From positions 62,001 through 126,000 of the forward strand of contig NZ_NRRD01000005.1 of NCBI RefSeq assembly GCF_020023995.1: a stretch of DNA of 64,000 bases. The letters are read 5' to 3'. This document shows, one piece after another, positions 18,901 through 27,674 of the stretch (the first letter of the stretch is position 1; each line of letters starts with the position of its first letter). Origin of the DNA: Rhodobacter sp. TJ_12. Its GTDB lineage: Bacteria; Pseudomonadota; Alphaproteobacteria; Rhodobacterales; Rhodobacteraceae. The notes beneath the pieces are model-generated. The model was not told the DNA's origin. It saw only the letters and a list, made by a program, of their open reading frames with translations, and did no database searches. The position numbers and the translations under genes were made by a program.

Positions 18901-19486
18901 CTTCGCGCGTGGTGTTGGCATAGCTTGCATGAAGCGAAAGCTGCCCTTTCGGGCCATCGCTGCGCGTCAGCTTAAGCCGCGTTTCCCCCGCGCCCCCCGC
19001 AAGGCGCATCGATCCCGTCACATTGAATGCAGCCGCCTGCCCCAAAACCGGGGCGCCCAGCGTGACCGATTGCACCTTAAGCGCGCCTATCTTCACCCCT
19101 ACCGGCAGATCAGGCAGCGCAAAGGGCGTGGCTTCGGGGCTTGCAGGCGCGCCCTCGCTTTGTGGCAGGCGCGGCAGATCAATGCTGTCGGCAGACAGTT
19201 CGTCGATCAAAATCTCACCGCGCAACAGGGCGCCCCGATCCCATTGTAGCGCGCCGTTCTGGACGGTGATCCAAACCCCGGTGTCATCGGCAATCGTCAG
19301 GCTGTCGAAGGTGGCGCGCGACGACAGCGCCCCGGCAAACCCCTCCAGCCGCACGGACCGGCCCGCCCCGGACAGGTTATCTTCGATCAGCCCGGTCAAA
19401 TACGACCGGTCGCGTTCGGTTTGATCCTCTTGTGCCAGCGCCTGAAGCGGCAACAGAAGAATAAGAAGAAACGCGAAAATCCGCAT
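15953..19486 (-). CDS. tamB: translocation and assembly module inner-membrane subunit TamB
   Basis: Large AsmA-like protein (1177 aa) that bridges inner membrane and outer membrane and works with TamA in outer-membrane protein or lipid traffic. The N-terminus is an uncleaved signal anchor (RIFAFLLILLLPLQALA). The middle is long and beta-rich with many repeated short strand patterns of the kind LSGSGRIGQPVEGSATAGG. The C-terminal DUF490 domain ends in LLFDKGLTNLSALQAAQLATAVATLAGK and a final FFEKDY, with the aromatic end expected for contact with TamA. The start codon overlaps the tamA stop by one base (TAATG), so the pair is coupled. A half copy of the dispersed palindrome lies at 17957-17969. 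Confidence 0.93.
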   Translation of the reverse strand: MRIFAFLLILLLPLQALAQEDQTERDRSYLTGLIEDNLSGAGRSVRLEGFAGALSSRATFDSLTIADDTGVWITVQNGALQWDRGALLRGEILIDELSADSIDLPRLPQSEGAPASPEATPFALPDLPVGVKIGALKVQSVTLGAPVLGQAAAFNVTGSMRLAGGAGETRLKLTRSDGPKGQLSLHASYANTTREALIDLLLSEGPDGIAANLMGLPGTPALSLSLSGLGPLEDFAADVALGTAGQKRLSGKVLLTGTPPGTEGPVESGFNVTLGGDVSPLLPPEYRDFFGDDARLVAVGSRTDTGMMQLRQFELSGAAVRVNGAMDLLPSGLPDRFDLQADVGLEGEAVLLPLSGPETRLRSATLSLGYDRAQGDGWALQGDITGLTQGTGAAQNVIDRVSLSGSGRIGQPVEGSATAGGNVDFGATGMALADPALAEALGSFVTGTAQFFWQDGAPLKLPQLTLRTRDFETTGEVSLADGVVTAKIRADHNHLQSLSQLAGRALSGSISAELSGDYTVLSGAFDADAAITAPDLQLSQPQADALLAGGATITASARRDETGLRLRSLVAKSDALSLNAEGHLTSDANDLTATLELRDLGKLGGGYNGAANAKLVLQGPIGARQVTLSGAGRNLSLAQAQLNHILAGQSRFSVSLAERNGAFQLADLDLNTSQLTASATARTGKESLLDVALRLYNAALLAPGFPGPVTLSGSVDQRANSFGLDLRGTGPGGTEATVKGSAARDFSTTDLAIAGRTESALLNGLIAPRSVRGPLTFDLALRGKPGLSALSGQLRGQGLRVSLPTLGQALENVDLQAQLSGGSASLSGQAAFEGGGTLRLSGPVRLASPFPANLSLVLDRARLRDPQLYDTRVSGNLNVDGGLTGNLRISGALSLAETELRIPSSGLGGAAAIPDITHLHEPAAVRQTRARAGLLQSESDSSGPGRVIALDVSVSAPNQIFVRGRGLDAELGGQLRVTGTTADIVPMGEFNLIRGRLDVLGKRFNLAEGQVALQGALTPWVKFAATTDQDDTAITLTLEGAASEPGLSIASSPELPEEEVLARLLFDKGLTNLSALQAAQLATAVATLAGKGGEGIVSKLRKGFGLDDLDIGTDESGNATVRAGKYIAENVYSDVSVDSNGEAEVTLNLDITKQLTARGSVGSDGASALGLFFEKDY

Positions 19487-21276
19487 TAGAACGCCTGCCC
19501 TATGCCAAGGTAAATCTGCGCTCCATCCCCGGTGGAGCCGCCCACGGGCCCGGCCACATCCAACCGGATCGGGCCAATCGGCGTCTTGTAGCGCAGCCCA
19601 AGCCCGGCGCCCGATTGCCAATCCCCATCGCTGTCAGAAAAGCTGCCCGCGCCAACGAAACCGGCATCGTAAAAGGCCACAACCCCGATCGACTTGGTGA
19701 CACCCACGCGCAGCTCGCCCGAAACCCCAAGGAAACGATCGCCCCCGGTTTTCAGCGTGCCGCCATTCAGCACCGTCACCCCCAAAGATTGATAGGGCTG
19801 GCCGCGCACCGAGCCGCCACCGCCGGAGTAAAACAGATAATCGCGCGGCGTTTCGGCCAAGTCAGAGCCGAAAACACCGCCAAACTGCGCGCGCCCGGCC
19901 AGAACAACACGCTCGCCCAGCGCGCGATAGGCGCGGAAATCCCCCGCCAGTCGCGCGCCCGTGCCGGTGTTCGACAGCCCGTAAAACGGCATCAGATCGA
20001 TATTGCCGTAATAGCCGCGCGTCGCATCGGCGGTGTTGTCGCGGTTGTCCCATGTCAACGCAAGCGGCAGCGTGACAGTGCGATAGATCGTGCGCCCGGT
20101 GGTATCGGTGATTTCGGACCATTCATAGCCGATCCCCGCCTCGCCGGTCAGACGCGGGTTGAAAATATGGTTGAGCCCAAAGCCCAGACCAAAACCGCGC
20201 TGGGTGTAATCTTCCTCGTCGCTTTTGCTCAGCTCGGTGGTCAGAAACGCCGAAGTGTCGGGGGTGAAGGTTGCGGGCCGGTCAATCCGCGCGGCCAAGC
20301 TGTAATCGGCCCCGCCGGTCGATCCGCCGATCCCGGCCACTTCGGCATCAAAGCGCAGCCTTTCGCCGCCGCCAAACAGGTTGCGATGCAGCCAATAGCC
20401 CGACAACGTCACCCCGTCAGTGCTGGACAGTTCCGCCCCCAGCCCGATGCGGCGCGGCTTCGCCTCCACCACAACCAGATCGGCATCCAAAAGATTGCCC
20501 TCACGCAGGCTGTCCGCCTCGGTCAGCGTGACCGAGGAAAAGATCCCGGTGCGGCGCAGCCGGTTGCGCACGGCGTCCAGATCATCGGGCGAAAAGCGTT
20601 TGCCACTGGGAAAGCCTGCAATTTCGTGCAGCCGCTTCGTGCGCAGCCGCTGTTGCCCCTGTGCCTGCATCTGCCCGAAATAGCTAAGCGGTCCGGGGGC
20701 CAGCGTGACACCGGCGGCCAATTGCTGCGCGCGGTGATCGGCGGTGATGGATTGATCGGCCACGCGCGCCTTGGCATGGCCGATCTCGCGCCAGCCGTCC
20801 ACGCCCGCCGTCGCGGCCTCAACGATCACGCCCGAGCGCGCCACTTCGGGCACCCGATAGCCATCAGGCAGCGCGGTTTGGCGCGCCAGCGGACCGATAG
20901 CTGCCTTGGAAAAGCGAAATACCGGGCCGGGATCGACAGTGATTTCCACCGTTGAAACCGTTGCGGGTGCATCCATCGGGGCGATGGTCGCGGCCTCGCG
21001 CCCATCAAGCCGGATCGAAACCTGACCACCATAATGGCCAGCATCGTAAAGCGCGCCCACAAGCCGCGCGTAGTCGGCCCGCGCCGAAGCAAAGACATCT
21101 TGTGCATTGCTGTCTTCGCCCGTTGCCGCCGCGCGGGTCAAAGAGGCGCTTTCAAGCGCCGCCACCAAATCCTTTTCCGCCCCCGGTGCAGTCAGCCGAA
21201 AGTCGGTTTGCGCCATTGCCGGGGCGGCCAGCGCGGCCCCGAGCAGCAATGCGACAGCAATAGAATGGAGCTTCAC
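19486..21276 (-). CDS. tamA: outer-membrane autotransporter assembly protein TamA
   Basis: BamA/Omp85-family outer-membrane barrel (596 aa). The likely start is GTG 21276, preceded by GAGGAAAGA, giving signal peptide VKLHSIAVALLLGAALAAPAMA; the frame is open for 36 more codons upstream but these look non-coding. N-terminal POTRA domains cover roughly residues 25-270, with RNRLRRTGIFSSVTLTEAD in the last one. The 16-strand barrel starts around LGAELSSTDGVTLSGYWLHRN and ends VAGPVGGSTGDGAQIYLGIGQAF with the C-terminal Phe needed for insertion. The conserved substrate-motif region VRGQPYQSLG corresponds to the VRGY-type loop of Omp85 proteins. Operon with tamB. Confidence 0.92.
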   Translation of the reverse strand: MKLHSIAVALLLGAALAAPAMAQTDFRLTAPGAEKDLVAALESASLTRAAATGEDSNAQDVFASARADYARLVGALYDAGHYGGQVSIRLDGREAATIAPMDAPATVSTVEITVDPGPVFRFSKAAIGPLARQTALPDGYRVPEVARSGVIVEAATAGVDGWREIGHAKARVADQSITADHRAQQLAAGVTLAPGPLSYFGQMQAQGQQRLRTKRLHEIAGFPSGKRFSPDDLDAVRNRLRRTGIFSSVTLTEADSLREGNLLDADLVVVEAKPRRIGLGAELSSTDGVTLSGYWLHRNLFGGGERLRFDAEVAGIGGSTGGADYSLAARIDRPATFTPDTSAFLTTELSKSDEEDYTQRGFGLGFGLNHIFNPRLTGEAGIGYEWSEITDTTGRTIYRTVTLPLALTWDNRDNTADATRGYYGNIDLMPFYGLSNTGTGARLAGDFRAYRALGERVVLAGRAQFGGVFGSDLAETPRDYLFYSGGGGSVRGQPYQSLGVTVLNGGTLKTGGDRFLGVSGELRVGVTKSIGVVAFYDAGFVGAGSFSDSDGDWQSGAGLGLRYKTPIGPIRLDVAGPVGGSTGDGAQIYLGIGQAF

Positions 21277-21400
21277 TCTTTCCTCACCCTCAAGCAGCCT
21301 CCCCCCGATAGATGCAGCTTTGGGCAAAGATTGCCAGAGCCCCCGGGCGGAAAACCGTCCCGGGCCTTGTGAATCGGCGGACAATGACTGTCCGCAAAGC

Positions 21401-21931
21401 CTAGGCGCGCAAGATCGACCCGAAGATCCGGTCGAGATGGCTCGACATGTAAAGGATCATCCATTTCGAAAACCGCTCCGGGTGACGGTTCACCTCGGCG
21501 GCCAGATCGTAAAGCCCGATCCAGCGGAGGTCCGACACCTCCTCGGGATCCGGCACAATCGGCATGCGCGGTTTGGCATAGGCAAGGTAGATATCGACCA
21601 CCTCATGCTCGACCATCCCGCCGCCAACGTCGGCACGATATTCAAGCTTGTCGGTATGCGCCGGATAGACCCCGGTGATGCCCAACTCTTCGCGAAGTCG
21701 GCGCACCGCGCAGACCTCTGGCGGTTCATCCCAGTTGGGATGCGTGCAGCAAGTATTCGCCCACAGACCGCCGGAGTGGTACTTCATATCAGCCCGACGC
21801 TGAATGAGAACCTGCTCCCCGTCCATGACGAAGATCGACACCGCTTTGTGGCGGAGTCCCTTGCGATGCACTTCTGTTTTATCCACCGGAGTCAGCGTGT
21901 CGCCGACCCAGGCGGGAATATGCTCGCTCAT
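21401..21931 (-). CDS. idi: isopentenyl-diphosphate delta-isomerase, type I
   Basis: Nudix-fold enzyme (176 aa) that interconverts IPP and DMAPP for isoprenoids, including quinones and carotenoids. The active-site Cys is in ANTCCTHP and the Glu in EHEVVDIY; the Nudix-like helix is RLREELGI. I start at ATG 21931 (MSEHIPAWVG), since Rhodobacter Idi proteins begin with this same pattern; 13 more codons are open upstream, with no better ribosome-binding site. In phototrophic relatives idi lies with photosynthesis genes; here it sits between tamA and secB. A 7-bp hairpin follows at 21377-21395 without a T-run. Confidence 0.95.
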   Translation of the reverse strand: MSEHIPAWVGDTLTPVDKTEVHRKGLRHKAVSIFVMDGEQVLIQRRADMKYHSGGLWANTCCTHPNWDEPPEVCAVRRLREELGITGVYPAHTDKLEYRADVGGGMVEHEVVDIYLAYAKPRMPIVPDPEEVSDLRWIGLYDLAAEVNRHPERFSKWMILYMSSHLDRIFGSILRA

Positions 21932-22075
21932 TTTTTCGATTCCGACCCAATGGAAACGTCCCTCCAGCATGCGCTTGGGGACGCTCCATGTCAGCAGGTC
22001 ACCTTGTCCCTGAGACAGGTTGACGCGTCGGATCGAGGCGGTTTGTCACCGTTTTGTCATTGACACTGTTAGCGG

Positions 22076-22570
22076 TCACGACACCGGCGCATCGGCGGGC
22101 TTTTCGGTTTCGGCACGGCGCGCCAATTCGGCACGGTAAAGCGCCACGAAATCCACCGGATCAAGGTTGAAGGGCGGGAAGCCGCCATCGCGCGTCACAT
22201 CCGACACGATGCGACGCACAAACGGGAACAATTGGCGCGGGCATTCGATCAAAAGGAACGGATGCATCTGGTCGTCCGGCACGCCCTCGATGTGGAAGAT
22301 CCCACCGTAATCGACCTCAAGCAGGTAAAGCGGCGTTTCGGTCGCCTTGTTGGTGGCGGTGATCTTGAACTTGGTGATCACCTCATATTGGTTTTCCGTC
22401 GGGCGCTTGCGGGCATCAAGGCTCACCTGCACCTGCATCTCGGGCTGCACGTCGGAGCTTTGCAGCCCCTTGAGCGCAACAGCGTTTTCAAACGACATAT
22501 CGCGCACGAATTGCGCGAGGATGCTCATTTTAAGCTGCTGTTGCGGGGCGCCGTTGGGGGCATCGGTCAT
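22076..22570 (-). CDS. secB: protein-export chaperone SecB
   Basis: Cytosolic tetrameric chaperone (164 aa) that holds precursor proteins unfolded and delivers them to SecA. The family core is clear: ILAQFVRDMSFENA at the start, VSLDARKRPTENQYEVITKFKITATNK in the middle, ECPRQLFPFVRRIVSDVTRDGGFPPFNLDPVDF near the end (shown here in pieces of that stretch: ECPRQLFPFVRRIVSDV, then GGFPPFNLDPVDF). The acidic/Ala-Pro rich tail is the variable C-terminus. In many alphaproteobacteria secB follows dnaQ; here its left neighbour is idi, on the same strand. Confidence 0.97.
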   Translation of the reverse strand: MTDAPNGAPQQQLKMSILAQFVRDMSFENAVALKGLQSSDVQPEMQVQVSLDARKRPTENQYEVITKFKITATNKATETPLYLLEVDYGGIFHIEGVPDDQMHPFLLIECPRQLFPFVRRIVSDVTRDGGFPPFNLDPVDFVALYRAELARRAETEKPADAPVS

Positions 22571-22619
22571 GGGTCTCTCCCTATGGTTTGCGCTTGTTTA
22601 GCATCGCGCCCCGATTGCC

Positions 22620-23099
22620 TCAATGGCGAGTCCAGCCCGAATCCCCGCGCGACGAGGGGTTTTTCGGATCAACTTCGAGGAATTCCCCCTCGATCACCGT
22701 GCCCGAACCGTCTTCATCGGCCCGGCGCGGCTGTTGCATGTTGTAGCCTTGCACCACGACCTTGTTTTTCAGCCGCGCAATCGCCAAGGCCCGCACCGGC
22801 GGCAACAGCAGCAAAAGCCCCAGCGTATCGGTAAAGAAGCCCGGCAGCATCAACAGCCCGCCCGCCAGCAAGATCAGCGCTTCATGCGCCAAGGGCACGG
22901 CGGGATTGCCGATCCCCTCCATCGCTGCGCGCAGGTTTGTTTGCGCGCGCGCACCTTGCGAACGCAGCACCGTGGCCCCCAGCATGATTGTCAGCAGCAC
23001 CTCACCCAGCGTGCCCCAAAGCCCCAGCCAGCCGCCAATCTCGACGAACAGGCCGATCTCCAGAAGCGGCAAGCCGAAAAGTGCCAGCAAGACCCACAT
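22620..23099 (-). CDS. fxsA: FxsA family membrane protein
   Basis: Small inner-membrane protein (159 aa) with the FxsA domain: three or four hydrophobic segments, starting VLLALFGLPLLEIGLFVEIG, then TIMLGATVLRSQG, and ILLAGGLLMLPGFFTDTLGLLLLLP. In E. coli, overproduction of FxsA suppresses phage T7 exclusion by F, but the normal role is unknown. The C-terminal 40 residues are polar and variable. It precedes secB by 49 bases on the same strand and diverges from the Tim44-domain gene, an arrangement I know from other Rhodobacteraceae. Confidence 0.9.
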   Translation of the reverse strand: MWVLLALFGLPLLEIGLFVEIGGWLGLWGTLGEVLLTIMLGATVLRSQGARAQTNLRAAMEGIGNPAVPLAHEALILLAGGLLMLPGFFTDTLGLLLLLPPVRALAIARLKNKVVVQGYNMQQPRRADEDGSGTVIEGEFLEVDPKNPSSRGDSGWTRH

Positions 23100-23201
23100 G
23101 TTTTCCTCCGATCGTCTATCGCGGGCATCGGTGGACTTGAATGCCCCGGTCCCTTACATAAGTGCAGAAGGTCGCTATACCACCACCCAACCGGAAAACC
23201 C

Positions 23202-23861
23202 ATGAGCTCAGCCCTTATCGAACTCGTTATCCTTGCGGCCATTGCGCTGTTTCTGATCATTCGGCTCAAGGGCGTTCTCGGAACCCGTGACGGATTCGAG
23301 AATGATATCATGCCAGTAGAACGCCCCAGCCCGCGTGACAACATGCCCTTTGAGGTCATTGAGGGCGGGCCCGACCGCGACATCGTGGACCATGTCCCCG
23401 AGGGGTCCGACGCGGCCGTGGCGCTGGCACAAATGAAACGCGTCGAGCCCGGTTTTGGTGTTGCGGACTTCCTGCAAGGCTCCCGGGCTGCGTATGAAAT
23501 GATCTTGATGGCCTTTGAAAAAGGCGATCTGGAGCCTGTGCGGCCATTTCTCGCACCGGAAGTTTTTGCCGCCTTTGAAGGCGCGGTCGAGGAGCGCAAG
23601 GCCCGTGGGTTGACGGTTCAGGCCGAGTTTCTGGGCCTGCGCGAACTGACCCTGACCGAGGCGAGTTTTGACCCTGCAAGCAACGAGGCAGAGATCACCG
23701 TGCGCTTTGGCGCCGAACTGATTTCGGCAGCGCGCGATGCCGAGGGAACCTTGGTCGAGGGCGATCCGAAAACTCCGCGCAAACAGCGGGATAGCTGGAC
23801 CTTCGCCCGGGTGATGGGCAGCGCAGATCCGAACTGGCAGCTTGTCGCGACCGGCGGCTAA
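23202..23861 (+). CDS. Tim44/TimA-domain putative adaptor protein
   Basis: Membrane-anchored protein (219 aa). One N-terminal transmembrane helix (IELVILAAIALFLIIRLKGVLG) follows a three-residue start, then a low-complexity linker, then a C-terminal Tim44-like domain from about residue 80 (GVADFLQGSRAAYEMILMAFEKGD) to 215. The domain resembles mitochondrial Tim44 and MRPL45. Its bacterial function is not established; a role at the inner membrane in protein sorting is a guess from the domain. ATG 23202 fits the start of the helix; the frame is open well upstream across the fxsA promoter region but without coding character. Confidence 0.88.
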   Translation: MSSALIELVILAAIALFLIIRLKGVLGTRDGFENDIMPVERPSPRDNMPFEVIEGGPDRDIVDHVPEGSDAAVALAQMKRVEPGFGVADFLQGSRAAYEMILMAFEKGDLEPVRPFLAPEVFAAFEGAVEERKARGLTVQAEFLGLRELTLTEASFDPASNEAEITVRFGAELISAARDAEGTLVEGDPKTPRKQRDSWTFARVMGSADPNWQLVATGG

Positions 23862-23905
23862 GCAAACCCCCGCGCCCGACGCGGGATAGGCCCCGGGAGG
23901 CGGGA

Positions 23906-24508
23906 ATGAAACGGCGGCGCCTGCTATCGGCCGAAGATCGCGAGATCTGGGAACGGGTCGCCGCATCGACCCATGCGCTGCATCAACGTGCGCCGATTTC
24001 TGCCGAAACAGAGCCAGAGCGCGCCGAAAAGCCCGGCCATCATCCGCCCAAGAAGCCCCGCTTCGAGATGAAAGATTTTCACATCGGCCAATCGGCGCCC
24101 GATTTGGGGTGGCGGGTGGATATGGCGCCCTCTTTGTCGGAACAATTGCAGCGCCAGCCGGTCACAATGGACCGCAAGACGCATCGCAACATGACGCGCG
24201 GCAAGCTGGAGCCCGAGGCCAAGATCGACCTGCATGGCATGACCATGGCACAGGCCCATCCCGAATTGGTGCGCTTTGTGATGCGCGCGCGCGATCGGGG
24301 CTGTCGGCTGGTGCTGGTGATCACCGGCAAGGGCAAGCGCGGCCCCGATGACGGCCCGATCCCGCAGCGCCAAGGTGTCTTGCGCCATCAGGTGCCACAA
24401 TGGCTGCGCCTGCCGCCCTTGGGCGCCGTGGTGATGCAAGTGACCGAGGCGCATCTGAAACATGGCGGCTCTGGCGCCTATTACGTTTATCTGCGCCGCA
24501 CCCGTTAG
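23906..24508 (+). CDS. Smr-domain protein (Smr/MutS2 C-terminal family)
   Basis: Protein of 200 aa with a stand-alone Smr domain in its C-terminal half, similar to E. coli SmrA/SmrB. The hallmark motifs are KIDLHGMTMAQAH (LDLHG motif), VLVITGKGKRG, and GGSGAYYVYLRR at the end. Family members are nicking endonucleases; SmrB cleaves mRNA at collided ribosomes in E. coli. The first 90 residues are charged and variable. ATG 23906 has GGGAGGCGGG upstream and follows the Tim44-like gene by 44 bases, so they form an operon. A half copy of the dispersed palindrome (24007-24019) encodes ETEPE. Confidence 0.88.
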   Translation: MKRRRLLSAEDREIWERVAASTHALHQRAPISAETEPERAEKPGHHPPKKPRFEMKDFHIGQSAPDLGWRVDMAPSLSEQLQRQPVTMDRKTHRNMTRGKLEPEAKIDLHGMTMAQAHPELVRFVMRARDRGCRLVLVITGKGKRGPDDGPIPQRQGVLRHQVPQWLRLPPLGAVVMQVTEAHLKHGGSGAYYVYLRRTR

Positions 24509-25614
24509 CCGCCGCCGCGCATGCCACCGCCCAGCGCCGTGATCGGCGACAAGATGATCTCGGTCGCGTTTTCCACCGTCATCACCACACCGCTGGCCAG
24601 GTCGGTGCGCGAGGCCTGTTCGCCTTCAAGGATCTGCGCCACCTGCCCGGTGTTTGTCAAAAGCTTGATCAGCGCCGGATTGTTGGCAACGTCAAAATGC
24701 CCGTCGCGGGTGCTGAAGGCCCCAACATCGATCAAGGTCACCTTCAGATCGGCCACCCGCGCCACATCCTCTAGGTTGCCAAGCCGCGCCGCTTCGCCAG
24801 CGATCCGCGAAGACAGCAGCAAGGCCTTATCCTTTTCAGAGGTGAAGATAAGAAACGGCTGCGGCAGCCGCCCGACGCTGCGCGCCTGTTCGCGAAACAC
24901 ATCCACATCGATATCAGGCGAGATCAGCACCACGCCCGACAGCGCCGACAGCGTGTCTTGATCGCCGGAAAGCGCCATCTGGCGCAGGGTTTCCATGCTC
25001 AGCGCAGAGCCCATCGAATGGGCCACAAGCAAAATCCGGCGCGCCCCCGCCCGGCGCATTTGATCCAGAAGCTTTTGCAACCCATCGCGGGCAAATAGCG
25101 CGGAATCACGATCATAGGCGTAGCCCAGAACATGCCCGCGCGAGGGCCACGAATAATGCACCATGGTGTCAGGAAGATCGAAATCCTCGCCAAGTTGCGC
25201 CAGCCGATAAAGGCCTTCGGCAAAATTGGTGTTGAACCCATGCACAAAGACCACCGCATCACCGTGGCTTTGCGCCAAACTGTGGCGCAGATCGGCGCGG
25301 AACCCCGCCGTGGTGGGGTAATCCTGCACCCCGGCAATGGCGAAATCCGTCAACGGATCGATGCGCCGCCCCTTGAGCGGATAGCGCAAGTCGCCCGCCG
25401 CGCGCTGCGGCGGCACCGACACGTCAAACCGCGCCAATTGCAACGTCTCGCTGCGTTCATAGCCGAATTCGGCCCCAGTCTCGGGATCAAGGCCACGGGT
25501 CGAGCCAACGAAAACCGGAAGCAAATCGCCCGGCGCTTGCGCGATAAAGGCCAATTCGCCGCGCGGCGCACAGCTCGCCACCAAAAGCACGAGGGCAAAA
25601 AATATCTTGCGCAT
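24505..25614 (-). CDS. alpha/beta hydrolase lipoprotein (DUF900 family)
   Basis: Predicted exported lipoprotein esterase or lipase of 369 aa. The lipobox LVASC at residues 11-15 follows a short hydrophobic signal. The hydrolase core has the oxyanion region VVFVHGFNTNFAEG and the nucleophile elbow LVAHSMGS, both typical of DUF900 proteins; an Asp (ISPDIDVDVF) and a late His are available for a triad. Substrate is unknown. ATG 25614 is chosen over a start 20 codons upstream because it puts the signal at the N-terminus. The stop overlaps the convergent smr stop by four bases. Confidence 0.85.
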   Translation of the reverse strand: MRKIFFALVLLVASCAPRGELAFIAQAPGDLLPVFVGSTRGLDPETGAEFGYERSETLQLARFDVSVPPQRAAGDLRYPLKGRRIDPLTDFAIAGVQDYPTTAGFRADLRHSLAQSHGDAVVFVHGFNTNFAEGLYRLAQLGEDFDLPDTMVHYSWPSRGHVLGYAYDRDSALFARDGLQKLLDQMRRAGARRILLVAHSMGSALSMETLRQMALSGDQDTLSALSGVVLISPDIDVDVFREQARSVGRLPQPFLIFTSEKDKALLLSSRIAGEAARLGNLEDVARVADLKVTLIDVGAFSTRDGHFDVANNPALIKLLTNTGQVAQILEGEQASRTDLASGVVMTVENATEIILSPITALGGGMRGGG

Positions 25615-25688
25615 GAAAACCCCAAGCAGGGGCCCCCTGACGGAACCCATGCGCAAGATAGCAAAGACCGGCAATGACGCCAGAGGGG

Positions 25689-26993
25689 TCAGAGCACGTA
25701 GCGGCTCAAATCGGCCGATTGCGCCAGCGCGCCGAGGTGTTTTTCCACAAAGGCGGCATCCACGGTGACGGTTTCACCCGCCCGGTCTGGCGCGGTGAAG
25801 GACAGTTCTTCAAAGACCCGCTCCATCACCGTGTAAAGCCGCCGCGCACCGATGTTTTCGACCGAGCTGTTCACCTCGGCGGCGATGCGCGCCAGCGCGG
25901 CAATGCCATCTTCGGGGAATTCGACCGTCACCTCTTCGGTGCCCATCAGCGCGGTATATTGCCGGGTCAGGGCGTTATCGGTTTCGGTCAGGATGCGGAC
26001 GAAATCATCCTCGGTCAGCGGGCGCAATTCCACCCGGATCGGCAAGCGGCCCTGCAATTCGGGCAAAAGATCGGAAGGCTTGGCAATATGGAACGCACCC
26101 GAGGCGATAAACAGAATATGATCGGTTTTCACCGGCCCATGCTTGGTGGACACGGTCGTGCCCTCGATCAGCGGCAGCAAATCGCGCTGCACGCCTTCGC
26201 GGCTGACATCGGCGCCCCGGGTTTCGGCCCGCGCCGCGACCTTGTCGATTTCATCCAAGAACACGATGCCCGATTGGCTGACAGCCTCCAGCGCGGCGTT
26301 TTTGACGGTTTCATCGTCCAAAAGCTTATCGGCCTCTTCCGAGATCAGCACTTCATAGCTTTCGGCCACCGTCATCTTGCGGCGCACCTTGCGGCCTCCG
26401 CCAAAGGCTTTGAACAGATCTTGCAAGCCCTGCATCTGCATTTCCATGCCGGGCGCGCCCCCCAGCATCATTTGCGGCCCGCCGGCCGGTTCGGCCACCT
26501 CTAGCTCGATCTGCTTATCGTCCAACTCGCCATCGCGCAGCTTGCGGCGGAACATTTCGCGCGTGGCTTCACGCGCATCGGTGCCCGCCAAAGCCTCGAT
26601 CACGCGTTCTTCGGCGGCTTTATGCGCCTTCGCCTTCACCTCTTCGCGCATCCGCTCGCGGGTTTCGACCATGGCGACATCGGTCAGATCACGGATGATC
26701 TGTTCCACATCGCGGCCGACATAGCCCACCTCGGTGAATTTCGTGGCCTCTACCTTCAAAAACGGCGCTTTCGCCAGCTTCGCCAAACGGCGCGAGATTT
26801 CGGTTTTGCCCACACCGGTCGGCCCGATCATCAAAATATTCTTTGGATACACCTCGTCGCGCATCTCTTCGGTAAGGCGCTGACGCCGCCAGCGGTTGCG
26901 CAATGCCACGGCCACAGCGCGTTTGGCCTCAGATTGGCCGATGATGAAACGGTCGAGTTCGGAAACGATCTCGCGGGGGGTCAGATTGGTCAT
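25689..26993 (-). CDS. hslU: ATP-dependent protease ATPase subunit HslU
   Basis: AAA+ unfoldase (434 aa) that feeds proteins to the HslV peptidase. Walker A GPTGVGKT, pore loop [11 protein letters not shown] and Walker [16 protein letters not shown] are visible; the intermediate domain lies at about residues 110-230 and includes the Gly/Met-rich [12 protein letters not shown]. The C-terminal tail ends DLSRYVL, the conserved residues that insert into HslV to activate it. The start overlaps the hslV stop by four bases. Length and motifs are normal. Confidence 0.98.
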   Translation of the reverse strand: MTNLTPREIVSELDRFIIGQSEAKRAVAVALRNRWRRQRLTEEMRDEVYPKNILMIGPTGVGKTEISRRLAKLAKAPFLKVEATKFTEVGYVGRDVEQIIRDLTDVAMVETRERMREEVKAKAHKAAEERVIEALAGTDAREATREMFRRKLRDGELDDKQIELEVAEPAGGPQMMLGGAPGMEMQMQGLQDLFKAFGGGRKVRRKMTVAESYEVLISEEADKLLDDETVKNAALEAVSQSGIVFLDEIDKVAARAETRGADVSREGVQRDLLPLIEGTTVSTKHGPVKTDHILFIASGAFHIAKPSDLLPELQGRLPIRVELRPLTEDDFVRILTETDNALTRQYTALMGTEEVTVEFPEDGIAALARIAAEVNSSVENIGARRLYTVMERVFEELSFTAPDRAGETVTVDAAFVEKHLGALAQSADLSRYVL

Positions 26994-27547
26994 TTCGAAA
27001 GGCTTTCCACCGTCAGGTTGCCGTTGGTGTAAACACAAATCTCGGCGGCAATCGCCATCGCCTTGCGGGCAATGGTTTCCGCATCATCTTCGGTGTCGAT
27101 CAGCGCGCGGGCCGCCGCCAACGCATAGTTCCCGCCAGAACCAATGGCGGCAATGTCATGTTCGGGTTCCAGCACATCGCCCGCGCCGGTCAGCACATAA
27201 AGATCGGCCCCATCGGTCACGATCAGCATGGCTTCCAAGTTGCGCAAATATTTATCGGTGCGCCAATCCTTGGCCAGTTCCACGCAAGCCCGCGCCAGTT
27301 GCCCGGGCGCGGCTTCCAGCTTTTTCTCAAGTCGCTCCAGCAGCGTAAAGGCATCGGCGGTCGAGCCTGCGAAACCCGCCACAACCTCGCGCCCGCCGGG
27401 GGACAGGCGGCGCACCTTGCGCGCGCTGCCCTTAATCACGGTTTGGCCAAGGCTCACCTGCCCGTCACCGGCCACAACAACACGGCCCCCTTTGCGCACG
27501 CCGATGATCGTTGTGCCATGCCAGCCGGGAAATTTTTCGTCGGTCAT
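26990..27547 (-). CDS. hslV: ATP-dependent protease peptidase subunit HslV
   Basis: Threonine peptidase (185 aa) forming the double-hexamer core of HslUV. As in other alphaproteobacteria there is a short propeptide ([11 protein letters not shown]) before the catalytic Thr of [21 protein letters not shown], the SARKVRRL region and [14 protein letters not shown] are family hallmarks. ATG 27547 has GGAGGATCTT upstream. First gene of the hslVU operon, separated from trxA by that gene's terminator. Confidence 0.98.
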   Translation of the reverse strand: MTDEKFPGWHGTTIIGVRKGGRVVVAGDGQVSLGQTVIKGSARKVRRLSPGGREVVAGFAGSTADAFTLLERLEKKLEAAPGQLARACVELAKDWRTDKYLRNLEAMLIVTDGADLYVLTGAGDVLEPEHDIAAIGSGGNYALAAARALIDTEDDAETIARKAMAIAAEICVYTNGNLTVESLSK

Positions 27548-27631
27548 AAGATCCTCCGTTTGCGCCCATATGTGGGCCATGGCCCGCGCTTGCAAGGTGA
27601 CCGATTGCCCGAAACCCGAAGCAAGAAATGC

Positions 27632-27653
27632 AAAAGGGCGCCCGAAGGCGCCC
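27632..27653 (-). terminator. intrinsic terminator of trxA
   Basis: Perfect 7-bp stem GGGCGCC / GGCGCCC with a CGAA loop at 27636-27653, followed on the minus strand by TTTT (27635-27632). It lies about 20 bases past the trxA stop and separates trxA from hslVU. Confidence 0.9.
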
Positions 27654-27674
27654 CTGCACGGCATGTGAAGCGGA

